64,000 nt of DNA from Mesostigma viride (Eukaryota; Streptophyta; Mesostigmatophyceae; Mesostigmatales; Mesostigmataceae), in the NCBI GenBank assembly GCA_009746045.1, contig RPFO01002024.1, positions 53,697 through 117,696 of the forward strand. The letters are read 5' to 3'. Below, piece after piece: positions 40,149 to 49,054 of this stretch. The notes under the pieces were generated by a model, which searched no databases, was not told the DNA's origin, and saw only the letters and a program-made list of their open reading frames with translations. The position numbers and the translations under genes are program-made. Numbering within the stretch: the first letter of the stretch is position 1; the number at the start of each line of letters is the position of its first letter.

Positions 40149-40910
40149 CTACTTGCGCTTTTTGGTCGGCGGCTCCTCCAAGGACTTGGCGACGGCCGCG
40201 TCGATCGCCTCCCTCTGCGCCTTGGTCAGGGACCCGGAGCGGTCCATCTGGCAGGCTCTCACGACGTCGGCCAGGGACCCGCGCATGTCAACGAAATACC
40301 CGTTGTCGAACTCCGTCGCCTTGAGACCGTACCGGTTGTAATAGCGGACGAGTTTCTCGTTGTCCTCGATCATGCACGCCGTCCTCCTCAGCGTCTTCAT
40401 GTCGTTCTTCGCGAACGCGGATTTGAGCGACCGGTACGTGTTCTCGTACTTGCGGATCAGATAGTACAATTTGGACTTCTTCCACGCGTCGTACGCGCTC
40501 TCGTCCGGACACTGCCCCCCCACCGCCTCCAATTCCACCACCGCGGTCCGGGGGTCTCGCATCATCGGCGCGAGCACGGAGATCCCGTAGCAGAGGACTT
40601 TGCGCCCGACGCCTCGGAACGCCTCGCGCTCCTCCTCCGAACTGTCCCCCTGAAACTCCCTCGCCAAGACGCCGAACCAGGCCAGATGGATCGTGTTGCG
40701 AGCGGGGTACGCGTCCAGATGCACCTCCACCAGGTGGCGGTCCCTGTACTTCCTCACCAGCGGCGAGTCGTACGTCGCGGGGACGGGGACCTCGAGCCTC
40801 AAGACCGTCCGCTCCCCGCGCCGGCTCGTCGAGAGCATCAGGCGCAACTTGCGTCCCGCCAGCGAAGGGAGGCCAGCGTCCTCGATTTCCACGCCCTCGT
40901 CGTCGACCAT
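40149..40910 (-). CDS. Viral protein of unknown function, Lys-rich tail
   Basis: A 253-aa protein from the ATG at 40910, with ATTATAGC directly upstream. Mixed alpha/beta: a beta-type start with KLRLMLSTSRRGERTVL, then helices, and a C-terminal KSLEEPPTKKRK that could act as a nuclear-localisation-like basic tail. Around residue 80-130 a VEVHLD...HLAWFGVLA pattern is vaguely acetyltransferase-like, but no A/B motif is present, so I leave the function open. Confidence 0.5.
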   Translation of the reverse strand: MVDDEGVEIEDAGLPSLAGRKLRLMLSTSRRGERTVLRLEVPVPATYDSPLVRKYRDRHLVEVHLDAYPARNTIHLAWFGVLAREFQGDSSEEEREAFRGVGRKVLCYGISVLAPMMRDPRTAVVELEAVGGQCPDESAYDAWKKSKLYYLIRKYENTYRSLKSAFAKNDMKTLRRTACMIEDNEKLVRYYNRYGLKATEFDNGYFVDMRGSLADVVRACQMDRSGSLTKAQREAIDAAVAKSLEEPPTKKRK

Positions 40911-41064
40911 GCTATAATATAAACGTTTCGATTCATTTTTCGGCGAAGGACCGCGGTAGTACCACACGCACGCGCGCGGGCGGCGACGGACTACGTTATT
41001 ACCACATGCACACGCGCGAGCGAGAGATCGAGGAAAGGTCCGTTTTATTAAAAATAGGTTTACG

Positions 41065-42090
41065 TTAGAGGAGCACGAGGTCGGTCCCCATCGAGACCTT
41101 CCACTCGTGGGGGCAACGGAAGGGCGGCAGACCGGCGACGCCGTGGTACAAGGCGTGGGCGCTGCGGACGCACTTGTCCACGTTCGCCCGAAGCCTCCGC
41201 ACGGCGTCGCAGTCGTGCGAGGCGACGGAACACACCGCCGAGCAAAAGTCCGCGTCTTTGCAGACGCACAGGCTCCGCTCCTCCCCTCTCGTCAGCCGCT
41301 TGCCGCAGTAGTGCCCCAGACAGACGGGGGCGAAGGGCTCGCCGCTCGCGTTCACGCGCGTCCAGGTGCGGAAGGGGGGGACCGCGGGCCCCGGGTTCTT
41401 CTCCATCCATTTCGAGCTCTTGCTCTTGGTCATCAGCTCGGAGACCCACATGTGCCGGCGGGAGCCGCCCGGGTCCTCGAAACAGATCGCGACCACGAAC
41501 TCGGACCGGTCGTCGTGCATCATCGCGCGCCAGTAGGTGCGCAGACAGGCCTCCTTCAGCTCGTCCGTCGTCGCCCAGTCCACGATCACCGACCTGGCCG
41601 CCTGCGTCAGGTGATGCACGCGGACCAACAGGGCGCCGCGGCCGTACCCGTCGCGCATCTCCTCGCACTCCTCGAGCACGCGGTCGAAGTGGGCGTGCAG
41701 ATGCCTCCATACGTTGGACACGGCCAGACGGTGGCGGGAGGCGGAACTCGAGACTTCCTTGGCGGCCTCCCTGGCCGCCCCGGACCGCGGCTCGAGGACG
41801 CTCGCGAGCCAGGCTTCCAGACGGTTGCGGGCGATGGCGACCCCGCGCTCGTTGGCGGGGACCTCGCCCCGCGACACTCGGACGGCCTCTTCCACGAACG
41901 ACGCGTCGGCGAACGGGGACGAGTCCCTATCCGCGGCCTTCTTGCGGGTCGGCGGGGGTGGCTGTGGCAGCTCGGCGCCATCGGCCGCCTGACAAGGGGG
42001 CGAGGGGGCGCAACTCATTTTGAGTGGCTTTTTCTGAACCGAATGGATGTGCTTTTTCAGACAAGGGAACTTTTTCAGGATGTGTTTCAT
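41065..42090 (-). CDS. MYND-type zinc-finger protein, paralogue 1
   Basis: A 341-aa protein (ATG 42090; ATG 42018 also possible). Near residues 265-310 the C-x4-C ... C-x-C-x4-FC-x3-C ... H-x-C array (CLGHYCGKRL ... CVCKDADFCSAVCSVASHDC) is a variant MYND finger, a protein-protein interaction domain. The preceding ~150 residues share blocks with the protein at 45594: KVSRGEVPA-type start, GRGALLVRVHH, VIVDWATTDELKE, MEKNPGP/PFRTWTRV. The two genes are therefore a duplicated family. Cofactor-type regulation of host transcription is a general MYND role, not shown here. Confidence 0.7.
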   Translation of the reverse strand: MKHILKKFPCLKKHIHSVQKKPLKMSCAPSPPCQAADGAELPQPPPPTRKKAADRDSSPFADASFVEEAVRVSRGEVPANERGVAIARNRLEAWLASVLEPRSGAAREAAKEVSSSASRHRLAVSNVWRHLHAHFDRVLEECEEMRDGYGRGALLVRVHHLTQAARSVIVDWATTDELKEACLRTYWRAMMHDDRSEFVVAICFEDPGGSRRHMWVSELMTKSKSSKWMEKNPGPAVPPFRTWTRVNASGEPFAPVCLGHYCGKRLTRGEERSLCVCKDADFCSAVCSVASHDCDAVRRLRANVDKCVRSAHALYHGVAGLPPFRCPHEWKVSMGTDLVLL

Positions 42091-42287
42091 GACTGCGAGA
42101 GAGGACGGCGGGTGTCAGACGAGACCTGCCCTTTTGCCGCCGGTCGCGGGTCTTAAGCCCGCCCGACCGACATCTCGCGCCCCGATTGGCTAACCTACAC
42201 GACTCGCACCGACTGGCCGCCGACTCGGGGCGCATGTCGGTAAGAGAGTTGGACCTCTCCCCGGTCTTATGGTCTCTCCTCGCCGAC

Positions 42288-42340
42288 ACGATCCTCCCAG
42301 TCGACACGATCGTGTCGGCCGCGGCGATCGTGTCGTCCCG
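42288..42340. promoter_or_regulatory. CGACACGATCGTGTCG palindrome cluster
   Basis: A perfect 16-nt palindrome at 42302-42317, with further CGACACGAT, GATCGTGTCG and CCGTGTCGG copies around it. It lies in the intergenic region between divergent gene sets and shares its half-site with promoter regions near 20256, 44321 and 49060-49110. Confidence 0.5.
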
Positions 42341-42357
42341 GCCGTGTCGGCGAGGGG

Positions 42358-42438
42358 AATTTCCGAGAGAACATCTCGATCCTCCTCGAGCGGTACCTGA
42401 ACGCAGACGTGTCGTTGGCCGACGATATCGAATCCTAA
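42358..42438 (+). pseudogene. Duplicated fragment of the BRO/KilA-like gene
   Basis: About 75 nt (AATTTCCGAGAG to GACGATATC) are identical to 43540-43607 inside the intact gene at 43243, then the frame reads two more codons and stops. The sequence identity implies a recent local duplication. Confidence 0.8.
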
Positions 42439-42451
42439 GGTAGGAATCGGA

Positions 42452-42661
42452 ATGTTTTCGTGCTTCGCTCCTAAACCGCGATCCCCGATCGGCCTATGGA
42501 CGGGCCCGCGTTACTCTCCGCCTCCGGAGCCTCCGCGTTCTCCCGCGAAAATGACCGCGGGTCTCGCGCGAGTGATCGAGTTTCGGTACAACCGGTACTG
42601 GTCGAAGCGTGAAAAGGCCGAAGCGACACCGAAAAAGAAGGGTTCGCCCTCCGAGCGTTGA
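42452..42661 (+). CDS. Small protein with VIEFRYNRYW motif
   Basis: 69 codons. The N-terminal half is Pro-rich; the C-terminal half is ARVIEFRYNRYWS followed by a Lys/Glu-rich tail. The same nine-residue core is encoded at 44201, downstream of the BRO-like gene. The two copies flank that gene and point to a segmental duplication. Function unknown. Confidence 0.4.
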   Translation: MFSCFAPKPRSPIGLWTGPRYSPPPEPPRSPAKMTAGLARVIEFRYNRYWSKREKAEATPKKKGSPSER

Positions 42662-42687
42662 AAAACTTGTTCGATCCCCGTGTAAAG

Positions 42688-42950
42688 ATGTCTCGACCCG
42701 TTCTCCCTGCACCCTCCTACGACAAGGAGACCGCGGCGGCGTTTAACGCGATTTTTGACAGAGTGTTGAGGGACAATCCCGAGCTGCAAAAGCTCGTGAC
42801 GTACGTCGAGGAGGAGGGGGGGCGTTTACCCCCGTTTGCAAACCGTCGGCGATGGTCGCCATTCTTCGGAAACTGCCTGTCCAAAACGAGGAGCAGCGAG
42901 AGAATATGCGCATCCTCTGCCGCAACTACCTCGGCGCCGAACTCGACTGA
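42688..42950 (+). CDS. Small BRO/KilA-like C-terminal module, frame broken in a G7 run
   Basis: The ATG at 42688 opens a helical stretch to about residue 40, then a 7-G run occurs near 42816-42822. In the frame that would follow one additional G, the sequence continues with MVAILRKLP and RENMRILCRNYLGAELD to a stop at 42950. That end resembles the RENISILLERYLNADVS helix of the intact gene at 43243. I take this as one small gene of about 87 residues with a homopolymer indel, although decay is possible. Confidence 0.45.
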
Positions 42951-42992
42951 TACGGCAATGAAGACGGAACACCTAAGCCTAATGCAGCCCGC

Positions 42993-43154
42993 ATGGCAAG
43001 TGTCACGTTCTCGCGCATCGAGAATGAGCACCCGGAAGTGTCAACAGGATGTTTACTCTGGAAATTCCCAGGTGCCAGGCAGCGAGAGACGCCGGTCACT
43101 GACCGACAAGGCATGATTAAGATCATCATGCTCCTTCCTGGCGCGGCGCTCTGA
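42993..43154 (+). pseudogene. Truncated BRO/KilA-like module
   Basis: 53 codons: RIENEHPEV, then FPGARQRETPVTDRQGMIKIIMLLPG, then a stop. This matches the RLKQTHPEV...FPGQGQRDTPVTDRQGL..IIMLLPG part of the intact gene next door and lacks the rest. With the two preceding fragments it shows repeated partial duplication of this family. Confidence 0.6.
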
Positions 43155-43242
43155 GGGTGGTTCGAGACGCTTCGAGCGCGTTCGTGGACGACGGGATTTA
43201 TTCGAGGCGTTGTGTGTTCGCACGCGAGAACACCACGCCGCC

Positions 43243-44112
43243 ATGGCGTCCCTTGCGGCGTATCTCTCCCCCGCGGAGGGGAAGGATGACTACCCTCAGT
43301 TCTCGGGCAAAATTAAGATGACTCCAGACGGTGAGATATCGGTGTATGACGCGATGACCGCTATCGGTGATTCGTGTGCCAAAAAGACTTGGTTACGCCT
43401 CAAGCAGACCCATCCCGAAGTGGTGGCCCTCAGCCACTACTTCCGTTTTCCAGGTCAGGGGCAGCGAGACACCCCGGTGACCGACCGTCAGGGCTTGACT
43501 CGAATCATCATGCTCCTCCCTGGCAAGATGGCCGCCAATTTCCGAGAGAACATCTCGATCCTCCTCGAGCGGTACCTGAACGCAGACGTGTCGTTGGCCG
43601 ACGATATCTACGCGAGGGCATCGGAGAAGGTGGCCTTGGAAGACGACAAGCGCGTCAAGAGCTGTCAGAGCACCAAGGAGCACATGGCCGCCGTCAAGCT
43701 GTTCATGGACAACCCCGAGAAGAAGGCCGGGCCGAAGGTGTACGCGTTCATCAACGAAACGGAGAACTTCGCCGTATCGGGAATGCACACGCCCGCTATT
43801 CGACACCTGCACAACATGAAGAAGAGCGACTCGACGCGCGACTACTTCTCGGAGGAGATGAGCGCCGGAGTGGACTTGATGAACATAATCAACAAGAAGA
43901 ACATTTCCAAGGGAATAGACCCCGTCAAGAGCATCACTCAGCTCGGAAGGGGCATGTTCGACTTCTTTAAAGAGAACGGCGTCCACGAGGGAGCCAAGAT
44001 CCCTGTGGACCGCGCGTTTGCGCTCGAGAATAAACGCAAGAGAGAGCAATACCTGACTAGTCGGAAGGCGCTCGAGGGTCCTCCCCAGCGCTTCCTTCCT
44101 ATCACTTCTTAA
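43243..44112 (+). CDS. BRO/KilA-like domain protein
   Basis: A 289-aa protein. Residues ~25-125 carry DGEISVYDAMTAIGD, a W-x-R-L helix, FPGQGQRDTPVTDRQG and IIMLLPGKMAANFRENISILLERYLNAD. This is a DNA-binding-type domain familiar in giant viruses and in some algal genomes. The remainder is charged, with a helical C-terminal part (GIDPVKSITQLGRGMFDFFKENGVHEGAK). Such proteins are thought to act on viral or host chromatin, but no activity is proven for this type. Fragments of it lie directly upstream (42358, 42688 and 42993). Confidence 0.7.
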   Translation: MASLAAYLSPAEGKDDYPQFSGKIKMTPDGEISVYDAMTAIGDSCAKKTWLRLKQTHPEVVALSHYFRFPGQGQRDTPVTDRQGLTRIIMLLPGKMAANFRENISILLERYLNADVSLADDIYARASEKVALEDDKRVKSCQSTKEHMAAVKLFMDNPEKKAGPKVYAFINETENFAVSGMHTPAIRHLHNMKKSDSTRDYFSEEMSAGVDLMNIINKKNISKGIDPVKSITQLGRGMFDFFKENGVHEGAKIPVDRAFALENKRKREQYLTSRKALEGPPQRFLPITS

Positions 44113-44200
44113 ACATCGATTTGTATCGATATTTTACAAAAATGGCAATACATGAAGTAAAAATTGTTCATTCATAAAATCTGGCCAATGCCCGTTCCAA

Positions 44201-44272
44201 ATGTTCGCGCGCGTGATCGAGTTCCGCTACAACCGGTACTGGTCCACGAGCCCGGGTGGTATCGGAGGGTAG
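44201..44272 (+). CDS. Micro-ORF with VIEFRYNRYW motif
   Basis: 23 codons, MFARVIEFRYNRYWS then a Gly-rich end. It shares the core with 42452-42661, and the DNA is similar over about 40 nt. It may be a remnant of that gene rather than a functional peptide. Confidence 0.3.
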   Translation: MFARVIEFRYNRYWSTSPGGIGG

Positions 44273-44289
44273 TATCCTTGTCGCACATC

Positions 44290-44420
44290 ACACCGTGTCG
44301 AACTCCGCGACGTCCGTCCGAACGACACGGGCGGCGCGCGTCCGGGTACTTGAGCGTCCCGCCCCTCCCGCGATCGATCGTTCAACGCGCCCTCCGCAAT
44401 TTCTCAGACACCGGTAAGAC
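44290..44420. promoter_or_regulatory. Promoter region of the Rieske gene with CGACACG motifs
   Basis: Contains CCGTGTCGAACTCCGCGACG and CCGAACGACACGG, the same half-sites as in the 20.25 and 49.1 kb promoter regions. No TATA-like motif is seen within 20 bases of the ATG at 44421. Confidence 0.35.
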
Positions 44421-45449
44421 ATGGCGACCGCGGTGCACTGTCGCGTCGGGGCGCCGGTCTCGAGAGCTCGACTCGGCGACGAGCTCCCGGACAAGTGGGT
44501 CTGCGTGGGCAAAAAGTCCCGCGACCCCAAGGTCACGAAGATTTACAACGAGGAGATCCTGCTGTACCGCCACCGCCAGAGGGACCAGACCCTCGCCGTG
44601 AGAAACGCGTGTCCCCACCGCGGGGCGCGCCTCTCGCACAACTGCAAGGTGGACGACGGATGCGTCCGTTGCGCGTACCACGGGATGTACTGGGGCAAGC
44701 AGAACAACGGGAACAACTACCTCGACGCGAAGGAGGACGAGGATCTCGTCTGGGTGAACGCCGGCATCGGCGACGGGGAGTCGTCTCCGCCGACGATGCC
44801 CGAGTTCGCCGACGACGGATACAGGACGTTCTCGTACTCGACGCGCGTGGGCGCGCACCCGATGATCGTCATGGAGAACCTCCTCGACCACGCGCACCTC
44901 CAGCACGTCCACAGGGTGAAGATCGTGGACGCCAAGAGCACCGAGGTGACCGACGAGACGGACGGGGACGCGGGCCTCCTCGCGGGGAAGAGCGTGTACG
45001 GCTACCCCGTGACGGCCGACCTCGCGGGGCGCCTGCTCCTGGGCCTCATGCCCGACGAGGGGAAGGCGTCGACGCCCCCTCCGAAGGGCGCGCTCACGAT
45101 CTCGGTCGACAACGAGTTCCGCCTGCCGTACACCGCCAGCCTGCGTTTCCGGATTTCCGGACACCAGAAGCCCGTGTTCGTGTTGTGGTTCAGCGTGCAG
45201 CCGTACGAATCGGACGAGTCGATCGTCACCTGCCGCGTGTCGCGCAACATCCTGACGGACCCCGCGTGGGACCTGCTGTTCTGGCTGGTCAACGCCTTAC
45301 CGCTGAAGGAGGACGACGACATCGTGTCGAACGTGGTCGCCGAGGAGTGGTGGCGCAACCGCCTGACGCCCGGCGACGCGTTCGTGAAGCTGTACAGGGA
45401 CCGCATGAGGGAGGTCTACGGGATCACGTGCCCCGAGCCCTTCGCGTAA
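44421..45449 (+). CDS. Rieske-type non-haem iron oxygenase (PaO/VanA-like)
   Basis: A 342-aa protein. The Rieske [2Fe-2S] site is C64-P-H66 ... C84-A-Y-H87 (CPHRGARLSHN and CAYHGMYWG). The mononuclear iron site is D156-x2-H159-x4-H164 in NLLDHAHLQHVH. This is the full ligand set of the oxygenase component of the pheophorbide a oxygenase / vanillate demethylase superfamily. Length and motif spacing are complete, so it is probably active. An electron-donating reductase is not seen and would have to come from the host. Giant viruses of algae carry similar genes; chlorophyll-breakdown or sterol-type substrates are possible, but nothing here decides between them. Confidence 0.85.
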   Translation: MATAVHCRVGAPVSRARLGDELPDKWVCVGKKSRDPKVTKIYNEEILLYRHRQRDQTLAVRNACPHRGARLSHNCKVDDGCVRCAYHGMYWGKQNNGNNYLDAKEDEDLVWVNAGIGDGESSPPTMPEFADDGYRTFSYSTRVGAHPMIVMENLLDHAHLQHVHRVKIVDAKSTEVTDETDGDAGLLAGKSVYGYPVTADLAGRLLLGLMPDEGKASTPPPKGALTISVDNEFRLPYTASLRFRISGHQKPVFVLWFSVQPYESDESIVTCRVSRNILTDPAWDLLFWLVNALPLKEDDDIVSNVVAEEWWRNRLTPGDAFVKLYRDRMREVYGITCPEPFA

Positions 45450-45552
45450 GGAAGTCGTCCGCGTCCTAATCGATCGATCGTGTGGACTCATCGTGTTCGT
45501 ACCGCGGACAATAGCGCAAATACGTGCATAAAAGTTTCATCCAATTAAGTCG

Positions 45553-45564
45553 TTTATTAATAAA
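45553..45564. terminator. TTTATTAATAAA palindrome
   Basis: A perfect 12-nt palindrome between the convergent genes ending at 45449 and 45594. The same 12-mer occurs at 61441-61452. Being a poly(A)-signal-like AATAAA on both strands, it suits bidirectional 3'-end formation. Confidence 0.5.
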
Positions 45565-45593
45565 AATAAATAACCAAATATCAAGTCCCATGT

Positions 45594-46589
45594 CTACTCA
45601 ACAGATACGTCCCACTTGTGGGGGGAGCGGAAGGGGGGGGGCGTGCTCCCCTTGTGGAAAACGGGGTCCACGCGCTTGATGCACGAGTCCACGCCCGCGC
45701 GCAACAACCCGTACTTGTCGCACGAATGGGACGTCTTGGAGCAGGACTCCGAGCAGAACACCGCGTCGCGGCACTCGGCGCACATGTGGCGCTCCTTCCA
45801 CCCCGACACCCGGTTGACGCACTTGCGCCCCATGCAGACGGGTGCGGGGGAGGAGACCACTCCCACCCAGGGGCGCACGGGGATCGACGGCGCGTCGAAC
45901 ATCTCGGCCCACTCGGCGGCGAGGGCCTTCGTGAAAATCTTTCCGTACCACGCGCTCTTGCACCCGTCACCGCCGGACATGTCCGAAAAGCGGGCGGCCA
46001 ACATGATCTCGGCGTCCTTGTTGTGCTGCATCGCCTGCCAGTAGGTGAAGAAACAGCGCTCCTTGAGATCGTCCGCGGTCACCCAATCCACCACGACCTG
46101 TCTCTCCGCCTGCGAGATATGGCGGACGCGGACCAATAGCGCGCCGCGGCCGTGCTTTTCGTGCATCTCCTTGCACTTTTCGAGCACGGAGTCGAAATGC
46201 GCGCACACGTGCATGAAGACGCCGGACAGAGCGACCTGCTGCAGACCGACCGCGGCGTCCATCTTGAGGACCGCCATCTTCTCGTCCTCGGTGCGCACGG
46301 CGCCCTCCGCGAGCCAGTCGTTCAGACGCGCGCGAGCGGCGTCCACTTCGTCGGCGGTCGCCGGGACTTCGCCCCGCGAAACCTTCATGTCGGCGGCGAC
46401 GGTGGACGCCTTGTCGACGAGCGCGGTGTGCGCCTTCTTGCGAGGAGGCGCGGTCGGATATGGCCGCCCTTCTCCCTTTCGCTTATTCGCGTCGACGGAC
46501 CGGAGAGGGACTTTCGGCATTCCGTCGGTGTTCGGCATCGATCGCTTGGGGCACGGCGCTGGGACGGCGGGATTCTTGTATTTCCCCAT
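45594..46589 (-). CDS. MYND-type zinc-finger protein, paralogue 2
   Basis: A 331-aa protein from the ATG at 46589; an ATG at 46538 is an alternative. A C-terminal finger CMGRKCVNRV ... CAECRDAVFCSESCSKTSHSC fits a MYND array. Blocks shared with the gene at 41065 include KVSRGEVPAT, HAHFDSVLE-like, GRGALLVRVRHI, VVVDWVTADDLKE and CFFTYWQAMQHN. They also share the order of domains and their end (SPHKWDVSVE against CPHEWKVSMG). It is therefore a genuine paralogue some 3.5 kb away, in the same orientation. Confidence 0.7.
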   Translation of the reverse strand: MGKYKNPAVPAPCPKRSMPNTDGMPKVPLRSVDANKRKGEGRPYPTAPPRKKAHTALVDKASTVAADMKVSRGEVPATADEVDAARARLNDWLAEGAVRTEDEKMAVLKMDAAVGLQQVALSGVFMHVCAHFDSVLEKCKEMHEKHGRGALLVRVRHISQAERQVVVDWVTADDLKERCFFTYWQAMQHNKDAEIMLAARFSDMSGGDGCKSAWYGKIFTKALAAEWAEMFDAPSIPVRPWVGVVSSPAPVCMGRKCVNRVSGWKERHMCAECRDAVFCSESCSKTSHSCDKYGLLRAGVDSCIKRVDPVFHKGSTPPPFRSPHKWDVSVE

Positions 46590-47143
46590 GGCGTTCTCGG
46601 TGTTTTGGTCGAAGATCGGTTGCGAGGCGCGAGCTGGCTCGTCCCCGCCCCGCCCCGCCCTTTATCCCCCGCCCCGCCCCTAGCCCGCCCCGCGCCCCGC
46701 GCCGTTCCTACTCCCGCGCCCCCGATTGGCCGCCGACGCGTCCGTATCTCGGGCGCCGCGCCGTTCCTACTCCGCGCGCCCCTCGGCCTCCACGCGTCGT
46801 CTCCCCCACCGGCCGGCGCCCGTCGCATCGGATCGCGTTCCCACTCCGCCGCCTCCCATTGGCCGGTTACGGGGACCCCCGAAGCGTCGTCGCGTCCCGT
46901 CCGTCGATCGCCCGACCCCCGCCCCGACCCTCCCGTTGGCGGGTACTCGCCTCCGACAGGCGGTTACGGATAAGCCCCTCTCCCCGATTGGCCCGGACGG
47001 CATATTCCGGCATATTCCCGGTCGCCCCTCGCGATTGGTCGGCCCCCGTCGCCTCCTCCCTTAAAAGCCGGTGCGCCCCGAAATCGGGGTCCTCTCGCCT
47101 CAGAACAAGCCGAACGAATCCACCGAAGCGAGACTCTGCCGCG
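46590..47143. promoter_or_regulatory. Long GC-rich promoter region with repeated ATTGGCC boxes
   Basis: No gene; the open frame through this area reads as Pro/Arg repeats. Inverted CCAAT boxes (GATTGGCC or CATTGGCC) occur near 46725, 46857, 46985 and 47033, and other CCAAT-like copies precede further genes of this block. CCAAT-box repeats are a eukaryotic-type promoter feature, likely read by host factors. Confidence 0.45.
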
Positions 47144-48058
47144 ATGGACGACTTCCCCGGCCTTTACGGAACGCCCTCGCCCACCGCCTTCTGCAACAAG
47201 TGCAAGGAGGTGAAGCCCCTTTCCGAGTTCACGAGCGTGAAGGACCGCTGCACCCAGACCAAGAGGTGCGACCCGTGCCGCACGCGCGAGCGCGTGTGGG
47301 CGCAGAAGCACCGCCGCGAGCAGGCGGAACGCCTCCGCCAGCTGTCCGCCGCGTCCGGATGCGGCCCGTGGCGCGTGCCCGCGTCCTCCGCGTCGTGCCC
47401 GCCGTCCATCGACGCGACGGCCCTGGCTCCGAGCCGTCGGCGGCGTCGCCCCGCGCCGACCCGCGCCGCCCACGCCCCCGCCCCCGCCCCGGGCCCGTAC
47501 GATCGCCCGTCCGAGCGTCCGTCCGAGTCCCCGCGCGCCCCGCGCGCCGCCGGCTTTCCCGCCCCCGCGTCCCGGTGCGTCCCCGCGGGCCGCTCCGGCG
47601 CGCTGGCCGAGTGGGGCTTCGACGCGAGCGCCCTCGACCTGGACTTCAGCGACGACGAGATCGCCCGCATAATGCTGTCGTCCGCCCCCCTGGACGCCGC
47701 CGAGCCCTCCGAGCCCGCCGGTCCCGCCGGGGGGCCCTCCGCCGAGCCCGCCGCCGTCCCCGCCGAGCCCGCCGCCCCCGCCCCCGCCGGGGACGGGACC
47801 GACTCCATCGACGCGGACAAGCTGTTCCGGGAGTGCACGGACAACTTCGACCGCTACGGTAGTTGTTTCGCCCCGGGGGAGCTGGAGCGCATCGAGGAGC
47901 AGACGCCCGGCCTCATGGCCGAGATCCGCGCCATGCCGCTTCCGGACCCGTTCGGGCCGGACGAGGGGTCACGGACTCCCGCGCAGGAATCTAACCGCGC
48001 GCGTGCCGACACGTGGCTCACCGCTCTGGCGGACGCCTCCCTAATGGGGTCGACGTGA
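47144..48058 (+). CDS. Zinc-motif protein with acidic, Pro/Ala-rich activation-like region
   Basis: A 304-aa protein from the ATG at 47144; the frame is open 228 codons upstream through promoter repeats, which I exclude. Residues 16-45 (CNKCKEVKPLSEF ... C-DPCRTRERVWAQKHR) are a C-x2-C ... C-x2-C zinc motif followed by a basic helix, a pattern shared with many fungal and algal nuclear proteins. The middle is Pro/Ala/Ser-rich. Residues ~155-180 (WGFDASALDLDFSDDEIARIML) form an acidic amphipathic segment like a transcription activation domain. A DNA-binding regulator is a reasonable guess, not shown. Confidence 0.55.
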   Translation: MDDFPGLYGTPSPTAFCNKCKEVKPLSEFTSVKDRCTQTKRCDPCRTRERVWAQKHRREQAERLRQLSAASGCGPWRVPASSASCPPSIDATALAPSRRRRRPAPTRAAHAPAPAPGPYDRPSERPSESPRAPRAAGFPAPASRCVPAGRSGALAEWGFDASALDLDFSDDEIARIMLSSAPLDAAEPSEPAGPAGGPSAEPAAVPAEPAAPAPAGDGTDSIDADKLFRECTDNFDRYGSCFAPGELERIEEQTPGLMAEIRAMPLPDPFGPDEGSRTPAQESNRARADTWLTALADASLMGST

Positions 48059-48063
48059 AATTA

Positions 48064-48075
48064 TTTATGAATAAA
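48064..48075. terminator. TTTAT-GA-ATAAA palindrome
   Basis: Lies 6 bases after the stop at 48058. Same type as those at 45553, 50971 and 61441. Confidence 0.45.
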
Positions 48076-48149
48076 CGATTTTCCTAAACCTGTCGCATGT
48101 CACCCCACCCACACGATGCACTCGCGGCGTATACGGTATAGATCCGGGA

Positions 48150-49017
48150 TAGGAGAGGGGGGGGGGCTGTGGGGGGGCTATGTACCACGACACAGGCGGT
48201 CTGCCACGGGAAATGAAAAGTTCGGGCGATCCTGATAGGGGGAACTTTTGCTCTCAGTACGAACTTTTCATCCGGCTCCACGACAAAACGAAAAGTTTTC
48301 GAAACTTTTCGCTGGATTCCCACGGCAAAACGAAAAGTTTTGAAAAGTTTGAAAAGTTCGGACGGTGGTTCGGACTGACGAAAAACAGTACGAACCGGAC
48401 CTATTCTTCCTCTGGGCGGTGGTGGTACCCTACCGGTGGGTATATATATGGGTATTATATATATTGTAATAATTGCTAACACATATTATTTACAGATATC
48501 ATGTATATATTTATAATAATTGCTAACACATAAATATTTAGGGTATTTCATACATAGTATATACACGTATATCCCATGTATATATTTATGTGTTAGGAAT
48601 ACTATAATTATAATATGCTAATATTTTATGTGTTGGGAATTATTACAATATATATTCATAATACCTGTAAATAATATGTGTTAGCAATTATTACAAGTAT
48701 ATACATAATACCCATATATATACCCACCGGCAGGGTACCACCACCGCCCAGAGGAAGAATAGGTCCGGTTCGTACTGTTTTTCGTCAGTCCGAACCACCG
48801 TCCGAACTTTTCAAACTTTTCAAAACTTTTCGTTTTGCCGTGGGAATCCAGCGAAAAGTTTCGAAAACTTTTCGTTTTGTCGTGGAGCCGGATGAAAAGT
48901 TCGTACTGAGACCAGCGGTTCGGACTGTAAATTCAGCCCGAACTTTTCATTTATCGTGGCAGACCGCCTGTGTCGTGGTACATAGCCCCCCCCACAGCCC
49001 CCCCCGTAGCCCCCCCC
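48150..49017. repeat. Foldback (long inverted-repeat) element, copy 1
   Basis: The left arm (about 48150-48496) and right arm (about 48665-49017) are inverted copies. Both hold TACCACGACACAGGCGGTCTGCCACG, GAAAAGTTT/AAACTTTTC clusters, CCGGACCTATTCTTCCTCTGGGCGGTGGTGGTACCC and GCTAACACATATTATTTACAG. The ~168-bp loop is very AT-rich. No transposase is inside. It could be a miniature foldback transposon or a viral replication or packaging signal. A diverged copy is at 61530-62188. Confidence 0.8.
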
Positions 49018-49054
49018 CTCTCCGAAGCCGCCCTCTCGCGAGCGCCGCGCCGAC

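Noticed and set aside
40149-40910. GNAT acetyltransferase call
   Set aside because: A short hydrophobic pattern resembles the fold, but the acetyl-CoA-binding R/Q-x-x-G-x-G/A motif is absent.
46460-47143. Upstream extension of the zinc-motif gene at 47144
   Set aside because: The frame is open but consists of Pro/Arg-rich translation of CCAAT-box repeats; the ATG at 47144 begins the first protein-like sequence.
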